From: Gammaproteobacteria bacterium
GTDB lineage: Bacteria; Pseudomonadota; Gammaproteobacteria; Pseudomonadales; Azotimanducaceae
DNA: 45,052 bases
Reading direction: 5' to 3'
Assembly: GCA_009839505.1 (NCBI GenBank)
Contig: VXPO01000043.1
Span: forward strand, 1 to 45,052
Each line of letters begins with the position of its first letter. Position 1 is the first letter of the stretch. The notes under the pieces were generated by a model. It did not search any database. It was not told the origin of the DNA and saw only the letters and a list, made by a program, of their open reading frames with translations. The translations under genes and the position numbers were made by a program. Positions 36,243 through 45,052 of this stretch are shown here, in pieces.

Positions 36243-37384
36243 ACGATCAGCACGGCCTGTTGGCCGGGAGATTCCCCCTGGTGGAGTCTCGGTCGACCGT
36301 TTGCGAAGCACGACGCCGCGCTCCTGTCGCGGCTCGCGGGTGGCTCGCCGGTTCATTGCTCGCCGTCGCATCGGGCGCGGGCGTCGCGCAGGAACCAACG
36401 ATCGACCCCGTCCTGCAGAGGACACCGGAGGATTGGATCGAGACCATGGAGTCGGCGTTCCGCAACCTCGACTACGACGGTGTGTTCAGCTACTCCGCCA
36501 CCACTCACTCGGAACTACGGGTCACGCAACAGCGCGGCCAGCGAACCCTCGGGTTCAGCGCCGGACTGTCGAATACGAAGCTGGCGACGTTCCGAATCGT
36601 GCACAAGGTCGTCGACGGGGTTGAACGGGAGCGTATCGTTGGTCTCGACGGCCCGCATCGCGAGATTGTCCGTACCGGCGAAGAGATCGTCTATGTCCTG
36701 GAATCCGGCGACGAGCTGCTCAATCTCGGCGAGGCGATTCCGGGACCGTATGCCCGCAATCTCATGGTCGGCGCGCTCGAGACGGGAGACCACTATCGGA
36801 TGGAGGTGTCCGGCGGTGGACGGGTGGCGGGCCGCAAGGCGGTGCGATTGGACATTGTCCCGGTCGCGGGCGATCGCTTCGCGCACCGTCTCTGGCTGGA
36901 CGAGGCGACCAGTCTGTTGCTCCGTTCGGAACTACGCGACACCTTCGGCCGGCAGCTGGAGATGATGCAATTCACGTCGTTGCGCCTCGGCAACGAGGTG
37001 GCGCTTGAGGATCTCGAGCCGAGCGTGGACGGGGTCCGTGTCACGCGCCAAGCGCAACATGCTTCTGGGTTCCTGGAGACTGGGGATTCGCATTGGGCAT
37101 CGCATTGGTCGCCACCAGGGTTCCGGGTCACCCGCGCCGACAGCCGACAAGACCCAACAGACGTGGATGTGCTGACGTTCAGCGATGGACTCGCGTCGTA
37201 CTCGGTGTTCATCGAGACGATGCCCGAGGCGGGCGCGGGCAGCGTAACCTCGCGCAACGGTGCCACGGTTGTCCTCACCCACGTGGCCAGCTGCGATAGC
37301 GGCGATCATCTGGTGACCGTGGTGGGGGAGATCCCTGAGAGCACGGCACGCCAGGTCGCGGCAGGGTTCTGTCAAGGACCGTAG
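36239..37384 (+). CDS. rseB: Sigma-E regulatory protein RseB (MucB-like)
   Basis: Periplasmic protein that binds the RseA periplasmic domain and blocks its proteolysis until it senses mislocalised lipids or lipopolysaccharide. It has 381 residues with an N-terminal signal region (WLAGSLLAVASGAGVAQ, about residues 35-51, preceded by a long Arg-rich stretch). The large domain contains the MESAFRNLDYDGVFSYS stretch typical of the family; the small C-terminal domain follows from about 270. GTG 36239 overlaps the rseA stop. The TAG stop is the first codon of a family B palindromic repeat. Confidence 0.92.
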   Translation: MNDQHGLLAGRFPLVESRSTVCEARRRAPVAARGWLAGSLLAVASGAGVAQEPTIDPVLQRTPEDWIETMESAFRNLDYDGVFSYSATTHSELRVTQQRGQRTLGFSAGLSNTKLATFRIVHKVVDGVERERIVGLDGPHREIVRTGEEIVYVLESGDELLNLGEAIPGPYARNLMVGALETGDHYRMEVSGGGRVAGRKAVRLDIVPVAGDRFAHRLWLDEATSLLLRSELRDTFGRQLEMMQFTSLRLGNEVALEDLEPSVDGVRVTRQAQHASGFLETGDSHWASHWSPPGFRVTRADSRQDPTDVDVLTFSDGLASYSVFIETMPEAGAGSVTSRNGATVVLTHVASCDSGDHLVTVVGEIPESTARQVAAGFCQGP

Positions 37385-37430
37385 CAGCCTGTCGGACTTC
37401 GGCCCGCCAGCGGCGAAGTCGGACAGGGTG
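37382..37430 (+). repeat. Dispersed palindromic repeat, family B, copy 2 (at rseB 3' end)
   Basis: This 49-base hairpin starts with the rseB TAG and matches the reverse complement of 21345-21393 at 48 of 49 positions. The stem is 14 bases with one mismatch. It separates rseB from rseC, which elsewhere are usually adjacent. A short family A-like remnant (AGGGTCGCCCCGACG) lies just downstream at about 37465-37479. Confidence 0.8.
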
Positions 37431-37502
37431 ACGCCGTCGGCGCATGCCTCATGGGCGTGATAGGGTCGCCCCGACGAAGCGTACAAGCGTACGAAGCATA
37501 GT

Positions 37503-37880
37503 GTGAATGCGACCCGGTTGACCCGCCTAGGCACGGTGCATTGCGTCGCTGGCCGCAAGGCGGTGGTGTTCGACTCCGCGACCTGTCCTGGTTGCGACGG
37601 ACGCTGCGGGCTGCCGCTCGCCCGCGTGGCGAGTCTGCCGTTGGACATGGACTTGCCCCTTGGAACCCCGGTGGCGGTGTCGACGTCCGCCGCGACACTG
37701 ACCCGAAGAGCATCGATCGTGTTGGGCCTGCCGCTCCTAGGGACAATCCTGACCGCGGTCCTCGCCAGCGGGCACCCGTGGGCGGATTGGCTGGTGCCTG
37801 TCGCGCTGCTCGGCAGTGTCGTGCTGGTCGCGTGCGTGGGTCGACTCGTCAGCGACCCTTCGGAGACTCGCCGTGACTGA
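37503..37880 (+). CDS. rseC: SoxR-reducing system protein RseC/MucC
   Basis: Inner-membrane protein of 125 residues encoded at the end of the sigma-E operon. The cytoplasmic N-terminal part carries a cysteine cluster, Cys14 and C28-x2-C31-x3-C35 (CPGCDGRCG), which may bind iron-sulfur or another redox centre. Two membrane helices follow (about 70-87 and 93-112). Known roles are modest positive control of sigma-E and reduction of SoxR in E. coli. GTG 37503 is 72 bases after the family B element. The stop overlaps the lepA start by 8 bases. Confidence 0.88.
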   Translation: MNATRLTRLGTVHCVAGRKAVVFDSATCPGCDGRCGLPLARVASLPLDMDLPLGTPVAVSTSAATLTRRASIVLGLPLLGTILTAVLASGHPWADWLVPVALLGSVVLVACVGRLVSDPSETRRD

Positions 37881-39684
37881 GCATCCGTCCCACGTCGATC
37901 GGATTCGGAACTTCTCCATCATCGCCCACATCGACCACGGCAAGTCCACGCTGTCGGACCGCTTCATCCAGCTGTGCGGCGGGTTGAGCGAACGGGAGAT
38001 GGCGGACCAGGTGCTCGACTCCATGGAGATCGAGCGCGAGCGCGGCATCACCATCAAGTCGCAGTGCGTAACTCTCGACTACACCGCCCGCGACGGTGAG
38101 CACTACCAGTTGAACTTCATCGACACTCCGGGCCACGTGGACTTCAGCTACGAGGTGTCACGATCCCTCGCGGCGTGCGAGGGCGCCCTGCTCGTGGTGG
38201 ATGCGGCGCAGGGTGTGGAGGCGCAGTCGGTGGCGAATTGCTACACGGCCATCGAACAGGGACTCGAGGTGGTGCCCGTGTTGAACAAGATCGACCTGCC
38301 GCAGGCGGACGTGGCACGGGTCTCGGGAGAGATCGAGGACATCATCGGAATCGCCGCCGACCAGGCCCTGGCCATCAGCGCCAAGACGGGCCAGGGCGTC
38401 GAAGGGCTGCTGGAGAAGATCGTCACGGGCGTCCCCGCGCCCAAGGGGAACGCCAACGCGCCGTTTCGAGCCTTGATCGTCGACTCGTGGTTCGACAACT
38501 ACCTGGGCATCGTGTCGCTCGTCCGTGTGTTCGACGGCCGGGTCGCCGTTGGCGACAAGGTGCTCGCCAAAACCGTGGGGAAGTCCCACCGCGTGGACGA
38601 GATCGGGGTGTTCACCCCCAAGCAGGAGCGCCGCGACACGCTCCAGGCCGGCGAAGTGGGTTACGTCGTGGCGGGCATCAAGGACATCCGCGGCGCACCG
38701 GTGGGCGACACCCTCGTTGCCGCCGACCGTGCCGAGGTGGACCCGGTGCCTGGATTCAAGACCGTCAAGCCACAGGTCTTCGCGGGAATGTTCCCGGTGA
38801 ACTCCGAGGACTTCGAGAACTTTCGCGACGCGTTGGCGAAGCTGACTTTGAACGACGCCTCGCTGTTCTACGAGGCGGAGAACTCGGACGCCCTAGGCTT
38901 TGGTTTCCGGTGTGGATTCCTCGGCATGCTGCACATGGAGATCGTCCAGGAACGCTTGGAACGGGAGTACGGCCTTGACCTGATCACATCCGCTCCCACC
39001 GTGGTCTACGAGGTGGTCCTGCGGTCGGGGGAGACCCGCCGGATCGACAATCCGTCCGCGCTTCCCGAATCGACGAAAATCGCCGAGATGCACGAGCCGG
39101 TCGCGGCGGTGAACATACTGACTCCGCAGGAGTATGTCGGCGGGGTCATCAATCTCTGCGTGGGCCGTCGCGGCGTGCAGAAGAGCATGCGCTTCACCGG
39201 TGGCCAGGTCTCCATCGACTACGAGATTCCCCTTGCCGAGGTCGTCTTGGATTTCTTCGACCGCCTGCAGTCGGTGAGTCGTGGATTCGCCTCCTTGGAC
39301 TACTCCTTTTCCCACTTCAGTGCTGCACCGCTTGTGCGTCTGGACATCCTGATCAACGGCGAGCGCGTCGACGCACTGGCCTTGATCGTTCACCGCGACG
39401 AAGCTCAGGGTAAGGGCCGGGAACTCGTCCGCACGATGAAGAGCGTCATCCCGCGGCAGATGTTCGACATCGCCCTTCAGGCTGCTATCGGCAGCCAGAT
39501 CATCGCCCGCCAGACCGTGAAGGCGCTGCGCAAGAACGTCACCGCCAAGTGCTACGGGGGCGATGTCACGCGCAAGAAGAAGCTGCTCGAGAAGCAGAAG
39601 GAAGGCAAGAAACGCATGAAGCAGTTCGGTCGCGTGGAGATTCCTCAGGAAGCGTTCTTGGCGGCTCTCAAGGTGGACGGATGA
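37873..39684 (+). CDS. lepA: Elongation factor 4 (LepA), ribosomal back-translocase GTPase
   Basis: Translational GTPase of 603 residues acting on the ribosome in initiation or back-translocation. The G domain has AHIDHGKST (18-26), the switch region [18 protein letters not shown] and NKIDLPQAD. Domain II, an EF-G-like domain and the LepA-specific C-terminal domain ([23 protein letters not shown]) are intact. GTG 37873 overlaps the rseC end; the frame is open upstream to 37816 inside rseC. In E. coli and Pseudomonas lepB, the signal peptidase gene, lies between lepA and rnc; here the rnc ATG overlaps the lepA TGA and lepB is absent. Confidence 0.96.
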   Translation: MTEHPSHVDRIRNFSIIAHIDHGKSTLSDRFIQLCGGLSEREMADQVLDSMEIERERGITIKSQCVTLDYTARDGEHYQLNFIDTPGHVDFSYEVSRSLAACEGALLVVDAAQGVEAQSVANCYTAIEQGLEVVPVLNKIDLPQADVARVSGEIEDIIGIAADQALAISAKTGQGVEGLLEKIVTGVPAPKGNANAPFRALIVDSWFDNYLGIVSLVRVFDGRVAVGDKVLAKTVGKSHRVDEIGVFTPKQERRDTLQAGEVGYVVAGIKDIRGAPVGDTLVAADRAEVDPVPGFKTVKPQVFAGMFPVNSEDFENFRDALAKLTLNDASLFYEAENSDALGFGFRCGFLGMLHMEIVQERLEREYGLDLITSAPTVVYEVVLRSGETRRIDNPSALPESTKIAEMHEPVAAVNILTPQEYVGGVINLCVGRRGVQKSMRFTGGQVSIDYEIPLAEVVLDFFDRLQSVSRGFASLDYSFSHFSAAPLVRLDILINGERVDALALIVHRDEAQGKGRELVRTMKSVIPRQMFDIALQAAIGSQIIARQTVKALRKNVTAKCYGGDVTRKKKLLEKQKEGKKRMKQFGRVEIPQEAFLAALKVDG

Positions 39685-40352
39685 CGGCTACCGACGACCT
39701 TGAACGCAAACTGGGGTACGCATTCGACCGGCCGGAACTGCTGACCCAGGCGCTGACCCACAGAAGCGCAGGTATGGACAACCTTGAACGACTGGAATTC
39801 CTAGGTGACGCCGCGCTCGGTTACGTCGTTGCCCGGGAGCTGTACGGCTGGGCGAGCGATGCGCAGGAGGAACGGCTAACCCTGATGCGTGCCAGCCTGG
39901 TCAAGGGCGAGACCTTGGCGGAAGTGGCTCGGGAGATCGGGCTGGGTGGCTACCTCAAGCTGGGCGAAGGTGAACGCAAGACCGGTGGCGCCGATCGAGA
40001 ATCGATCCTGGCAGACGCCCTCGAGGCGGTGTTCGGCGCGATCGCGTGCGATGGCGGTATCGAGTCGGTGGCCGAGGTGGCGCGCAGGCTGCTCGGTGGG
40101 CGGTTGACGAATGTTGGCGACAGCGAACTGCGCGACTCAAAGACGCGGTTGCAGGAGCATCTTCAGGCCAATGGCCTGGAGCTGCCGGAGTACGTGGTCG
40201 TGGCCACGGCGGGCGCGGACCATGCCCCGGTGTACACGGTGGAATGCACCGTGCAGGGTGCCTGCGGTCGGGGTGAGGGGCGCAGTCGGCGGGAAGCCGA
40301 GAAGCACGCGGCGTCCAGCGTGCTGGATGTCCTCGGCGTCGGCGCCGGTTGA
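39681..40352 (+). CDS. rnc: Ribonuclease III
   Basis: Double-strand-specific endoribonuclease that processes rRNA precursors and structured mRNAs. It has 223 residues. The signature [12 protein letters not shown] holds Glu39 and Asp43; the second catalytic pair is Asp112 and Glu115 in [15 protein letters not shown]-terminal dsRNA-binding domain runs from about 150 ([21 protein letters not shown]) to [20 protein letters not shown] 39681 overlaps the lepA stop. era starts directly after the rnc stop, as in the classical rnc-era-recO operon. Confidence 0.96.
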   Translation: MTATDDLERKLGYAFDRPELLTQALTHRSAGMDNLERLEFLGDAALGYVVARELYGWASDAQEERLTLMRASLVKGETLAEVAREIGLGGYLKLGEGERKTGGADRESILADALEAVFGAIACDGGIESVAEVARRLLGGRLTNVGDSELRDSKTRLQEHLQANGLELPEYVVVATAGADHAPVYTVECTVQGACGRGEGRSRREAEKHAASSVLDVLGVGAG

Positions 40353-41276
40353 ATGGGGCAGACATCCAACGCGGGACCCGGTCGGCCACCGGACTTGGGG
40401 AGGTGCGGCCACGTGGCGTTGGCGGGTCGCCCCAACGTCGGCAAGTCGACCCTGATGAACCATCTGCTCGGGCGCAAGCTCAGCATCACATCCCGCAAGC
40501 CGCAGACCACCCGTCACGCGCTCGTCGGCGTACTCACCAAGGACAGCGCGCAACTCGTTTTCGTAGACACGCCGGGTGTCCACGTCGCCGAAGGTCGCGC
40601 ACTCAACCGCTACATGGTGCGCCAGGCGCTGGCGTCCCTCGCGGAGGTGGACGTCGTGCTGTTCATCATCGACGCCCAGGGCTGGCGGGGCGGCGATGAG
40701 ATCGTCCTGCGACGCATCGAAGAGTCGCGCACGCCCTGCATCTGTGTCATCAACAAGATCGACCGGCTCGCCCGCAAGGAACGCCTGCTGCCGCTGATTG
40801 ACAAGCTCCGCAAACTGTTCGCGTTCGAGGCGATCGTGCCGGTGTCGGCGCTTCGGAACATCGGCCTCGACGAGCTCACCGAGGTAATTGTCGACCGCCT
40901 CCCCGAGAGTCCGCACCTGTTCCCCGAGGATGCTGTCACCGATCGCCCGCTGGAGTTCCTGGTCGCCGAGACCGTACGCGAGAAAGCTACCCGTCGTCTC
41001 GGCGCGGAGCTGCCGCACCAGACGGCGGTGGTCGTCGAAAGGCTCGTCGCCGGCGACGGTTGTACGGAAATCGACGCGGTGCTATATGTCGAACGCGAGA
41101 CCCAGAAGGGTATTGCCGTCGGCAAGGGAGGATCGATGTTGAAGTCCATTGGCGAGGACGCCCGCAAAGACATCGAACTGCTCATCGGCGGCAAAGCAAT
41201 GATCAGACTCTGGGTCAAGGTGGATAGGCGCTGGAGCGACCGCGCCGATGCCTTACAACGTTTCGGCTACCGATGA
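40353..41276 (+). CDS. era: GTPase Era
   Basis: Ras-like GTPase with a KH domain that binds the 3' end of 16S rRNA during 30S maturation. It has 307 residues. G1 is GRPNVGKST (25-33), the G2 region is KPQTTRH, G3 DTPGV and G4 NKIDRLARKE. The KH domain near the C-terminus contains VGKGGSMLKSIGEDARKDIELLIG. It abuts rnc with no gap, and its TGA overlaps the recO ATG. Confidence 0.96.
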   Translation: MGQTSNAGPGRPPDLGRCGHVALAGRPNVGKSTLMNHLLGRKLSITSRKPQTTRHALVGVLTKDSAQLVFVDTPGVHVAEGRALNRYMVRQALASLAEVDVVLFIIDAQGWRGGDEIVLRRIEESRTPCICVINKIDRLARKERLLPLIDKLRKLFAFEAIVPVSALRNIGLDELTEVIVDRLPESPHLFPEDAVTDRPLEFLVAETVREKATRRLGAELPHQTAVVVERLVAGDGCTEIDAVLYVERETQKGIAVGKGGSMLKSIGEDARKDIELLIGGKAMIRLWVKVDRRWSDRADALQRFGYR

Positions 41277-42007
41277 TCCCCCCGGCCGATCGGCAACCTG
41301 CCTTCGTGTTGCACCGTCGTGCCTTTCGAGAGAGCAGCGTTCTCGTCGAACTGCTCACCCGCGACTTCGGCCGGGTCGGCGGCGTGGTGCGTGGCGCCAA
41401 AGGCTCGCGTGGACAACGCCCTGAAATCGAGCCCTTTGGCGAATTGGCGGTGACTTGGCGGGGCCGAGGTGAACTGGTCACCGTGACTCGCTCCGAATCG
41501 GTCCGACCCCGGCGGCTGACAGGCGACGTGCTGTTCGCGGGACTCTACGTCAACGAACTGCTGGTCAAGACGCTTGGCCGCGAGGAACCGGTTGGCAGTG
41601 TCTTCCAGCGTTATGAGGATACGCTCTCCGGCATGCAGACCCGTGCCGACATCGAACCCGCCCTGAGGACGTTTGAGCGTCACTTGCTTGACGAACTGGG
41701 TTACGGCATCGCGTTCGACTTCGACGTTCACAGCGGCAAGCCGATCGAGCGGAGGAAGAACTACCGCATGGTCGACGGCGAGGGATTCCGCGAGGTCGAG
41801 GCATCGGACGCGGCACCCGTTCCCCACGGATCGGGTCCGCTGGTGTTGAGCGGTGGCCAGATCGCCGCCATCGCTCGGAGCGAGTTCGCCGACCACTCGG
41901 TTCGACGGGCGGCGAAGCAAGTGCTGCGACGAGCCATCGCGCTTCGCTTGGGAGGCCGGCCGCTGACGACGCGCCGCCTGTTCGCCGCCAACGCCATACA
42001 GGCTTAG
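41273..42007 (+). CDS. recO: DNA repair protein RecO
   Basis: Mediator of RecA loading on single-strand-binding-protein-coated DNA, acting with RecR. It has 244 residues. The N-terminal OB-fold starts with PAFVLHRRAFRESSVLVELLTRDFGRVGGVVRGA, the family hallmark. A helical C-terminal domain follows. The zinc-binding cysteines found in some RecO proteins are absent, as in E. coli. The ATG overlaps the era stop (ATGA). Confidence 0.93.
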   Translation: MIPPADRQPAFVLHRRAFRESSVLVELLTRDFGRVGGVVRGAKGSRGQRPEIEPFGELAVTWRGRGELVTVTRSESVRPRRLTGDVLFAGLYVNELLVKTLGREEPVGSVFQRYEDTLSGMQTRADIEPALRTFERHLLDELGYGIAFDFDVHSGKPIERRKNYRMVDGEGFREVEASDAAPVPHGSGPLVLSGGQIAAIARSEFADHSVRRAAKQVLRRAIALRLGGRPLTTRRLFAANAIQA

Positions 42008-42022
42008 CCGGACCAATCGGAC

Positions 42023-43948
42023 ATGGTCGCGATCGTTCGCCACTTGACGCCCGACGGCGAGACGGATTTCGATGTTCTCCTGGATCAGGCGTCGGGGCTT
42101 TCTTCGGCACGTCGGAAAACGGCTGAACAGATATTCGCGCTCATCGGGGAAGATGACTCGCGCAAGCGCGGCCTGGAAGTCGTCGAACAGCTGCTTGGAC
42201 TGAAGATGGACGTTGTCACGGTGATCGCGGGCATGGCGATGTTCGCCGTGCAGCGTGGTGACGTGGGCCTCGAGCGGTTGCCGGACGACGTCGCCACGCT
42301 GGTTGCCGCCGTCCTCAGGTTGTCGTCGACCGAGGTGCTTTCCATGAGCGACTCGGCGGTGCTTTCGAGTGAATCCAAGAGCCAGACAGACAACGTACGC
42401 CACTTGCTCATCGCTTTGATCGACGACCCGAGGGTCGCGGTGGTCAAACTGGCGGAACGCGTGGTGACGCTGCGCGGTGCCAAGGAAATGGATTCCGTCA
42501 GCCGTGAATTGGTGGCGCGTGAAGCAATGGAGTTCTACGCGCCGCTTGCCAGCCGGCTTGGCATCTGGCAATTGAAATGGTCCCTCGAGGATCTCGCGTT
42601 TCGCTATCTCCACCCGAGCGACTATCAGGAAATCGCATCCAAGTTGGACGCGCGTCGAGAGGCCAGGGAACGCCAAGTCGAGGCGATTCGCCAGGACTTG
42701 GAGTTTCGGTTGGCCGCCGCGGGGATCGATGCGGAAGTCCATGGGCGGGCGAAACACATCTACAGCATCTGGCGCAAGATGAAGGAAAAGTCGATCGACA
42801 TTGCGGACGTGCACGACGCACAGGCCTTGCGTGTGTTGGTCGACAGCATCGACAAGTGCTACCGGGTCCTAGGCGTGGTGCACACGTCTTGGCCGCATAT
42901 CCCCACCGAATTTGACGACTACATCGCCAACCCGAAGGAAAACGGCTACCGGTCCATCCACACGGCGGTGATTGGGCCGATCGGCAAAACGCTGGAAGTG
43001 CAGATCCGAACGCGGGACATGCACGATGAATCCGAACTCGGCATGTGCGCACACTGGGCCTACAAGGATGGCGGCATGCCCGGGGGTTCGGAGGGGGCAT
43101 TGCAGTCGAGGAAGATGGACTGGCTGCGAAGTGTGCTGGAGTGGCATGACGGTCTGGGTTTTCGGTCCGACGGCATGTATCAGAGCCTCGATCGGATTTT
43201 CGTGTCGACGCCCCAGGGCCACGTCCTTGATCTCTCGCCGGATGCGACGCCGGTGGACTTCGCCTACCGAATTCACACCGAGGTCGGACATCGATGTCGG
43301 GGCGCACGGGTGGATGGCCGTCAAGTACCCCTGAATCGGCGACTATCCACGGGCGAGTGCGTGGAGATCGTCACGGGCGAAGAGGAACAACCCCGCCGGG
43401 AGTGGCTGAATCCCGCCCTTGGTTACGTCAACACGTCCCGTGCCCGAACCAAGATTCAGGCTTGGTTCCGGAACCAATTGGCGGAATCGAACATCAATGC
43501 AGGACGCGCCTTGCTGGAGGAGAGCGCATCTCGTCTCGGATTCTCGAGCAATTTCGTCGATCTTGCCGAGCGTTCCGGCTACGGGTCGGAGGACGAGCTG
43601 TTCATGGCGGTGGGCGTGGGTGATCGCCTGGTGATAGACCTCGTCAAGTTGGTTGCCAATAGCCGCGACGAGGCGGCCTTGAGCGAACCGCAGGAGAATA
43701 CCGGGACGTTCCAAGGGATCGTTGTGCGTGGACGTGACCGCGATGGACTGCTTCGGGACGTCGCCGCTGCCATCGCTGAACTATCCATTTCGGTTGTCGC
43801 CACCAATGCACGGGCGGAAGTGCCCGGCGAAAGTGCGACACTCTCGCTCGAGTTGCATGTTTCCAACCTCGCCGAGCTTGCACGCGCCATCGACCACATC
43901 CGTCGCGTCCCCGATGTCAGCGATGTAAGGCGCACCCGGATTCAATAG
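42023..43948 (+). CDS. relA: (p)ppGpp synthetase RelA
   Basis: Ribosome-associated pyrophosphokinase making the alarmones ppGpp and pppGpp. It has 641 residues, shorter than E. coli RelA (744). The N-terminal half is a degenerate hydrolase domain with no HD-x-x-E-D motif; the [15 protein letters not shown] region is RelA-like. The synthetase domain has [13 protein letters not shown] (241-253), [19 protein letters not shown] (296-314) and [14 protein letters not shown] is the acidic (EXDD) form of monofunctional RelA, not the RXKD of SpoT/Rel. TGS (about 391-452), helical and ACT (about 565-641) regulatory domains follow. It begins 15 bases after recO, an unusual position. A SpoT hydrolase should exist elsewhere in the genome. 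Confidence 0.93.
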   Translation: MVAIVRHLTPDGETDFDVLLDQASGLSSARRKTAEQIFALIGEDDSRKRGLEVVEQLLGLKMDVVTVIAGMAMFAVQRGDVGLERLPDDVATLVAAVLRLSSTEVLSMSDSAVLSSESKSQTDNVRHLLIALIDDPRVAVVKLAERVVTLRGAKEMDSVSRELVAREAMEFYAPLASRLGIWQLKWSLEDLAFRYLHPSDYQEIASKLDARREARERQVEAIRQDLEFRLAAAGIDAEVHGRAKHIYSIWRKMKEKSIDIADVHDAQALRVLVDSIDKCYRVLGVVHTSWPHIPTEFDDYIANPKENGYRSIHTAVIGPIGKTLEVQIRTRDMHDESELGMCAHWAYKDGGMPGGSEGALQSRKMDWLRSVLEWHDGLGFRSDGMYQSLDRIFVSTPQGHVLDLSPDATPVDFAYRIHTEVGHRCRGARVDGRQVPLNRRLSTGECVEIVTGEEEQPRREWLNPALGYVNTSRARTKIQAWFRNQLAESNINAGRALLEESASRLGFSSNFVDLAERSGYGSEDELFMAVGVGDRLVIDLVKLVANSRDEAALSEPQENTGTFQGIVVRGRDRDGLLRDVAAAIAELSISVVATNARAEVPGESATLSLELHVSNLAELARAIDHIRRVPDVSDVRRTRIQ

Positions 43949-43973
43949 TCCTTTCACACTTGGAATAGACGCC

Positions 43974-44630
43974 GTGAGACTCATTCTCCTGGGACCGCCC
44001 GGTGCCGGCAAAGGCACCCAAGCGGCGTACGTTTGCCGCGAGTACCGCATTCCTCAGATTTCCACCGGCGAGATGCTGCGTGCCGCCGTCGCGGCACAGA
44101 CCCCGCTTGGAGTGAGAGCGAAGCGGGTCATGGACGCGGGAGAGCTCGTCGCGGACGACATAATCGTCGGTTTGGTCAAGGAACGAATTCGCGAATCCGA
44201 TTGCGAAAACGGTTTCCTGTTCGACGGTTTCCCTAGGACACTTCCACAAGCGCAAGCCGTGGTCGATGCCCACATCGACATCGATCATGTTGTCGAGATA
44301 CGCGTGTCGGACGAAGACGTTGTGAGGCGGATCTCGGGGCGGCGGGTTCACGAAGCCAGTGGTCGCATCTATCACGTCATCTTCAACCCGCCAAAGGTGG
44401 CGGGTTTGGACGACGAGACCGGTGAACAGCTCGTTCAGCGCGAAGACGACCGCGAGAAAACGGTTCGCGAGCGATTGCGTGTCTATCACGCACAAACCCA
44501 TCCGCTTGTTGCCTTCTATGAGGGTCGGTCGGAGACGTCGAGCGTGCGTTTCTCTGCAGTGGATGGCTCAGGTTCTGTCGACGAGATCAGCAAAGCGATT
44601 GCAACTGCCCTAAATGCTCACGATTCGTAG
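43974..44630 (+). CDS. adk: Adenylate kinase
   Basis: Equilibrates ATP + AMP with 2 ADP. It has 218 residues, the long form. The P-loop [11 protein letters not shown] is at 7-17, the AMP-binding [11 protein letters not shown] and [13 protein letters not shown] follow, and the LID ([35 protein letters not shown]) is the zinc-free gammaproteobacterial type. GTG 43974 lies 25 bases after relA. Confidence 0.97.
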   Translation: MRLILLGPPGAGKGTQAAYVCREYRIPQISTGEMLRAAVAAQTPLGVRAKRVMDAGELVADDIIVGLVKERIRESDCENGFLFDGFPRTLPQAQAVVDAHIDIDHVVEIRVSDEDVVRRISGRRVHEASGRIYHVIFNPPKVAGLDDETGEQLVQREDDREKTVRERLRVYHAQTHPLVAFYEGRSETSSVRFSAVDGSGSVDEISKAIATALNAHDS

Positions 44631-44753
44631 GGCTTGCGGTCGCCCTGTTTCGTTGGTGCGAGGTCGGCACTGCGGCGTACACCGAAGACATCGGTGGACT
44701 TTCGTCGATGATCAAATATCATTGTGCTACTTCACCACGAACTAGGAGCACCC
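44631..44753. other. Gap before the AT-hook gene with possible promoter
   Basis: This 123-base gap holds no gene. TGGACT at about 44694-44699 and TATCAT at about 44716-44721 could be a weak -35/-10 pair with 16-base spacing. An AGGAG at 44744-44748 serves the following GTG. Confidence 0.3.
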
Positions 44754-45052
44754 GTGGCGAGAGCGAAGTCTGACGTGACGAAGACACCGGCCAAGAAACG
44801 TCGCGGTCGACCTCCGAAAGTAAAGGTAGAACCGGCTGCTCCAAAACGGCGGGGGCGTCCACCCAAGGCGAAGGCCGAGCCGGCGGCGCCGAAACGCCGG
44901 GGTCGCCCGCCGAAGGCGAAAACCGAACCAGCGGCACCCAAACGCCGCGGTCGTCCGCCGAACGCGAAAACCGAGCCAGCGTCAAACACACGCCGCGGTC
45001 GGCCGCAGTCAGCGAATGAAGAGCCCGGGGCGCCTAAGCGGCGCGGTGGTCC
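44754..45052 (+). CDS. AT-hook repeat protein, AlgP/histone H1-like (partial, runs off window)
   Basis: Start GTG 44754 has AGGAG 5 bases upstream. The visible 99 residues are MARAKSDVTKTPAK followed by tandem 16-residue units of the form KRRGRPPKAKxEPAAP; each contains the AT-hook core RGRPP that binds the minor groove of A/T-rich DNA. Five full units and the beginning of a sixth are visible, the later ones diverging (RRGRPQSANEEPGAP). The gene is open at the right edge. Related repeat proteins in gammaproteobacteria include AlgP (AlgR3) of Pseudomonas, thought to act as nucleoid-associated proteins. Whether a folded domain follows cannot be seen. Confidence 0.8.
   Translation, partial: MARAKSDVTKTPAKKRRGRPPKVKVEPAAPKRRGRPPKAKAEPAAPKRRGRPPKAKTEPAAPKRRGRPPNAKTEPASNTRRGRPQSANEEPGAPKRRGG
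44796..45052 (+). repeat. 48-base coding tandem repeat (AT-hook units)
   Basis: Units start at 44796, 44844, 44892, 44940, 44988 and 45036 (cut). They are exactly 48 bases each, in frame, with codon-level divergence increasing toward the right. Units 2 to 4 are most alike at the protein level. Confidence 0.85.

Noticed and set aside
41267-42814. A 515-codon open frame on the minus strand across recO and relA
   Set aside because: Antisense shadow of two well-recognised genes; composition is Arg/Gln/His-rich without motifs.
44796-45052. CRISPR or minisatellite interpretation of the 48-base repeats
   Set aside because: The units are adjacent without spacers, in frame and encode AT-hooks.

Overview
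This window is a GC-rich stretch of a gammaproteobacterial chromosome. The evidence is gene order as well as the proteins themselves. ffh, rpsP-rimM-trmD-rplS, xerD-dsbC-hom, recJ-prfB-lysS and sdhE-ygfX-nadB/rpoE-rseA-rseB-rseC-lepA-rnc-era-recO follow the arrangements known from Escherichia and Pseudomonas. GTG and TTG starts, ATGA overlaps and TAG stops on isolated genes are common. The metabolic genes (phytanoyl-CoA dioxygenase-like, sulfatase-like, enolase-superfamily, acetoacetyl-CoA and malonyl-CoA synthetases, methylmalonate-semialdehyde dehydrogenase) suggest an aerobic heterotroph, perhaps marine or host-associated, but the species cannot be named from sequence alone.

Layout. 1-7.0 kb, minus strand: two ABC exporter half-transporters (the first cut by the window edge), acetoacetyl-CoA synthetase and a type-B carboxylesterase. 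7.0-13.6 kb, plus strand: malonyl-CoA synthetase, a serine beta-lactamase-like hydrolase, a PhyH oxygenase, a rhomboid protease, a sulfatase-like hydrolase and an M50 site-2 protease, tightly packed up to ffh. 13.6-17.2 kb: ffh and the S16-RimM-TrmD-L19 ribosome operon. 17.2-21.4 kb: xerD, dsbC and hom, each followed by a palindromic or terminal-inverted-repeat element. 21.4-24.7 kb, minus strand: pyruvate kinase, an enolase-superfamily dehydratase with a duplicated 5' stub, and a TlpA-like thioredoxin. 24.8-32.2 kb, plus strand: recJ, prfB (with an intact programmed +1 frameshift), lysS, ung, yceH and mmsA. 32.2-34.8 kb: sdhE-ygfX converging on nadB. 35.0-44.6 kb: the sigma-E operon (rpoE-rseABC), lepA-rnc-era-recO, relA and adk. 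The right edge cuts an AT-hook repeat protein.

How the genes work together. The ribosome and SRP block makes and targets proteins. rpoE-rseABC together with S2P-type and rhomboid proteases points to envelope stress control, although the M50 protein here is not the canonical RseP. The prfB frameshift is a self-regulating translation-termination loop. RelA is the alarmone synthetase.

The least ordinary content is between the genes. At least four unrelated palindromic element families sit at or within a few bases of gene 3' ends. Two nearly identical 49-base copies begin exactly at the TAG stop codons of pyk and rseB. Three consecutive boundaries of the xerD-dsbC-hom block each carry a different element, and thrC, often found after hom, is absent. 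Ribosomal protein S16 also carries an unusual acidic tail of about 88 residues. I saw no CRISPR array, prophage, tRNA, rRNA or complete insertion sequence.
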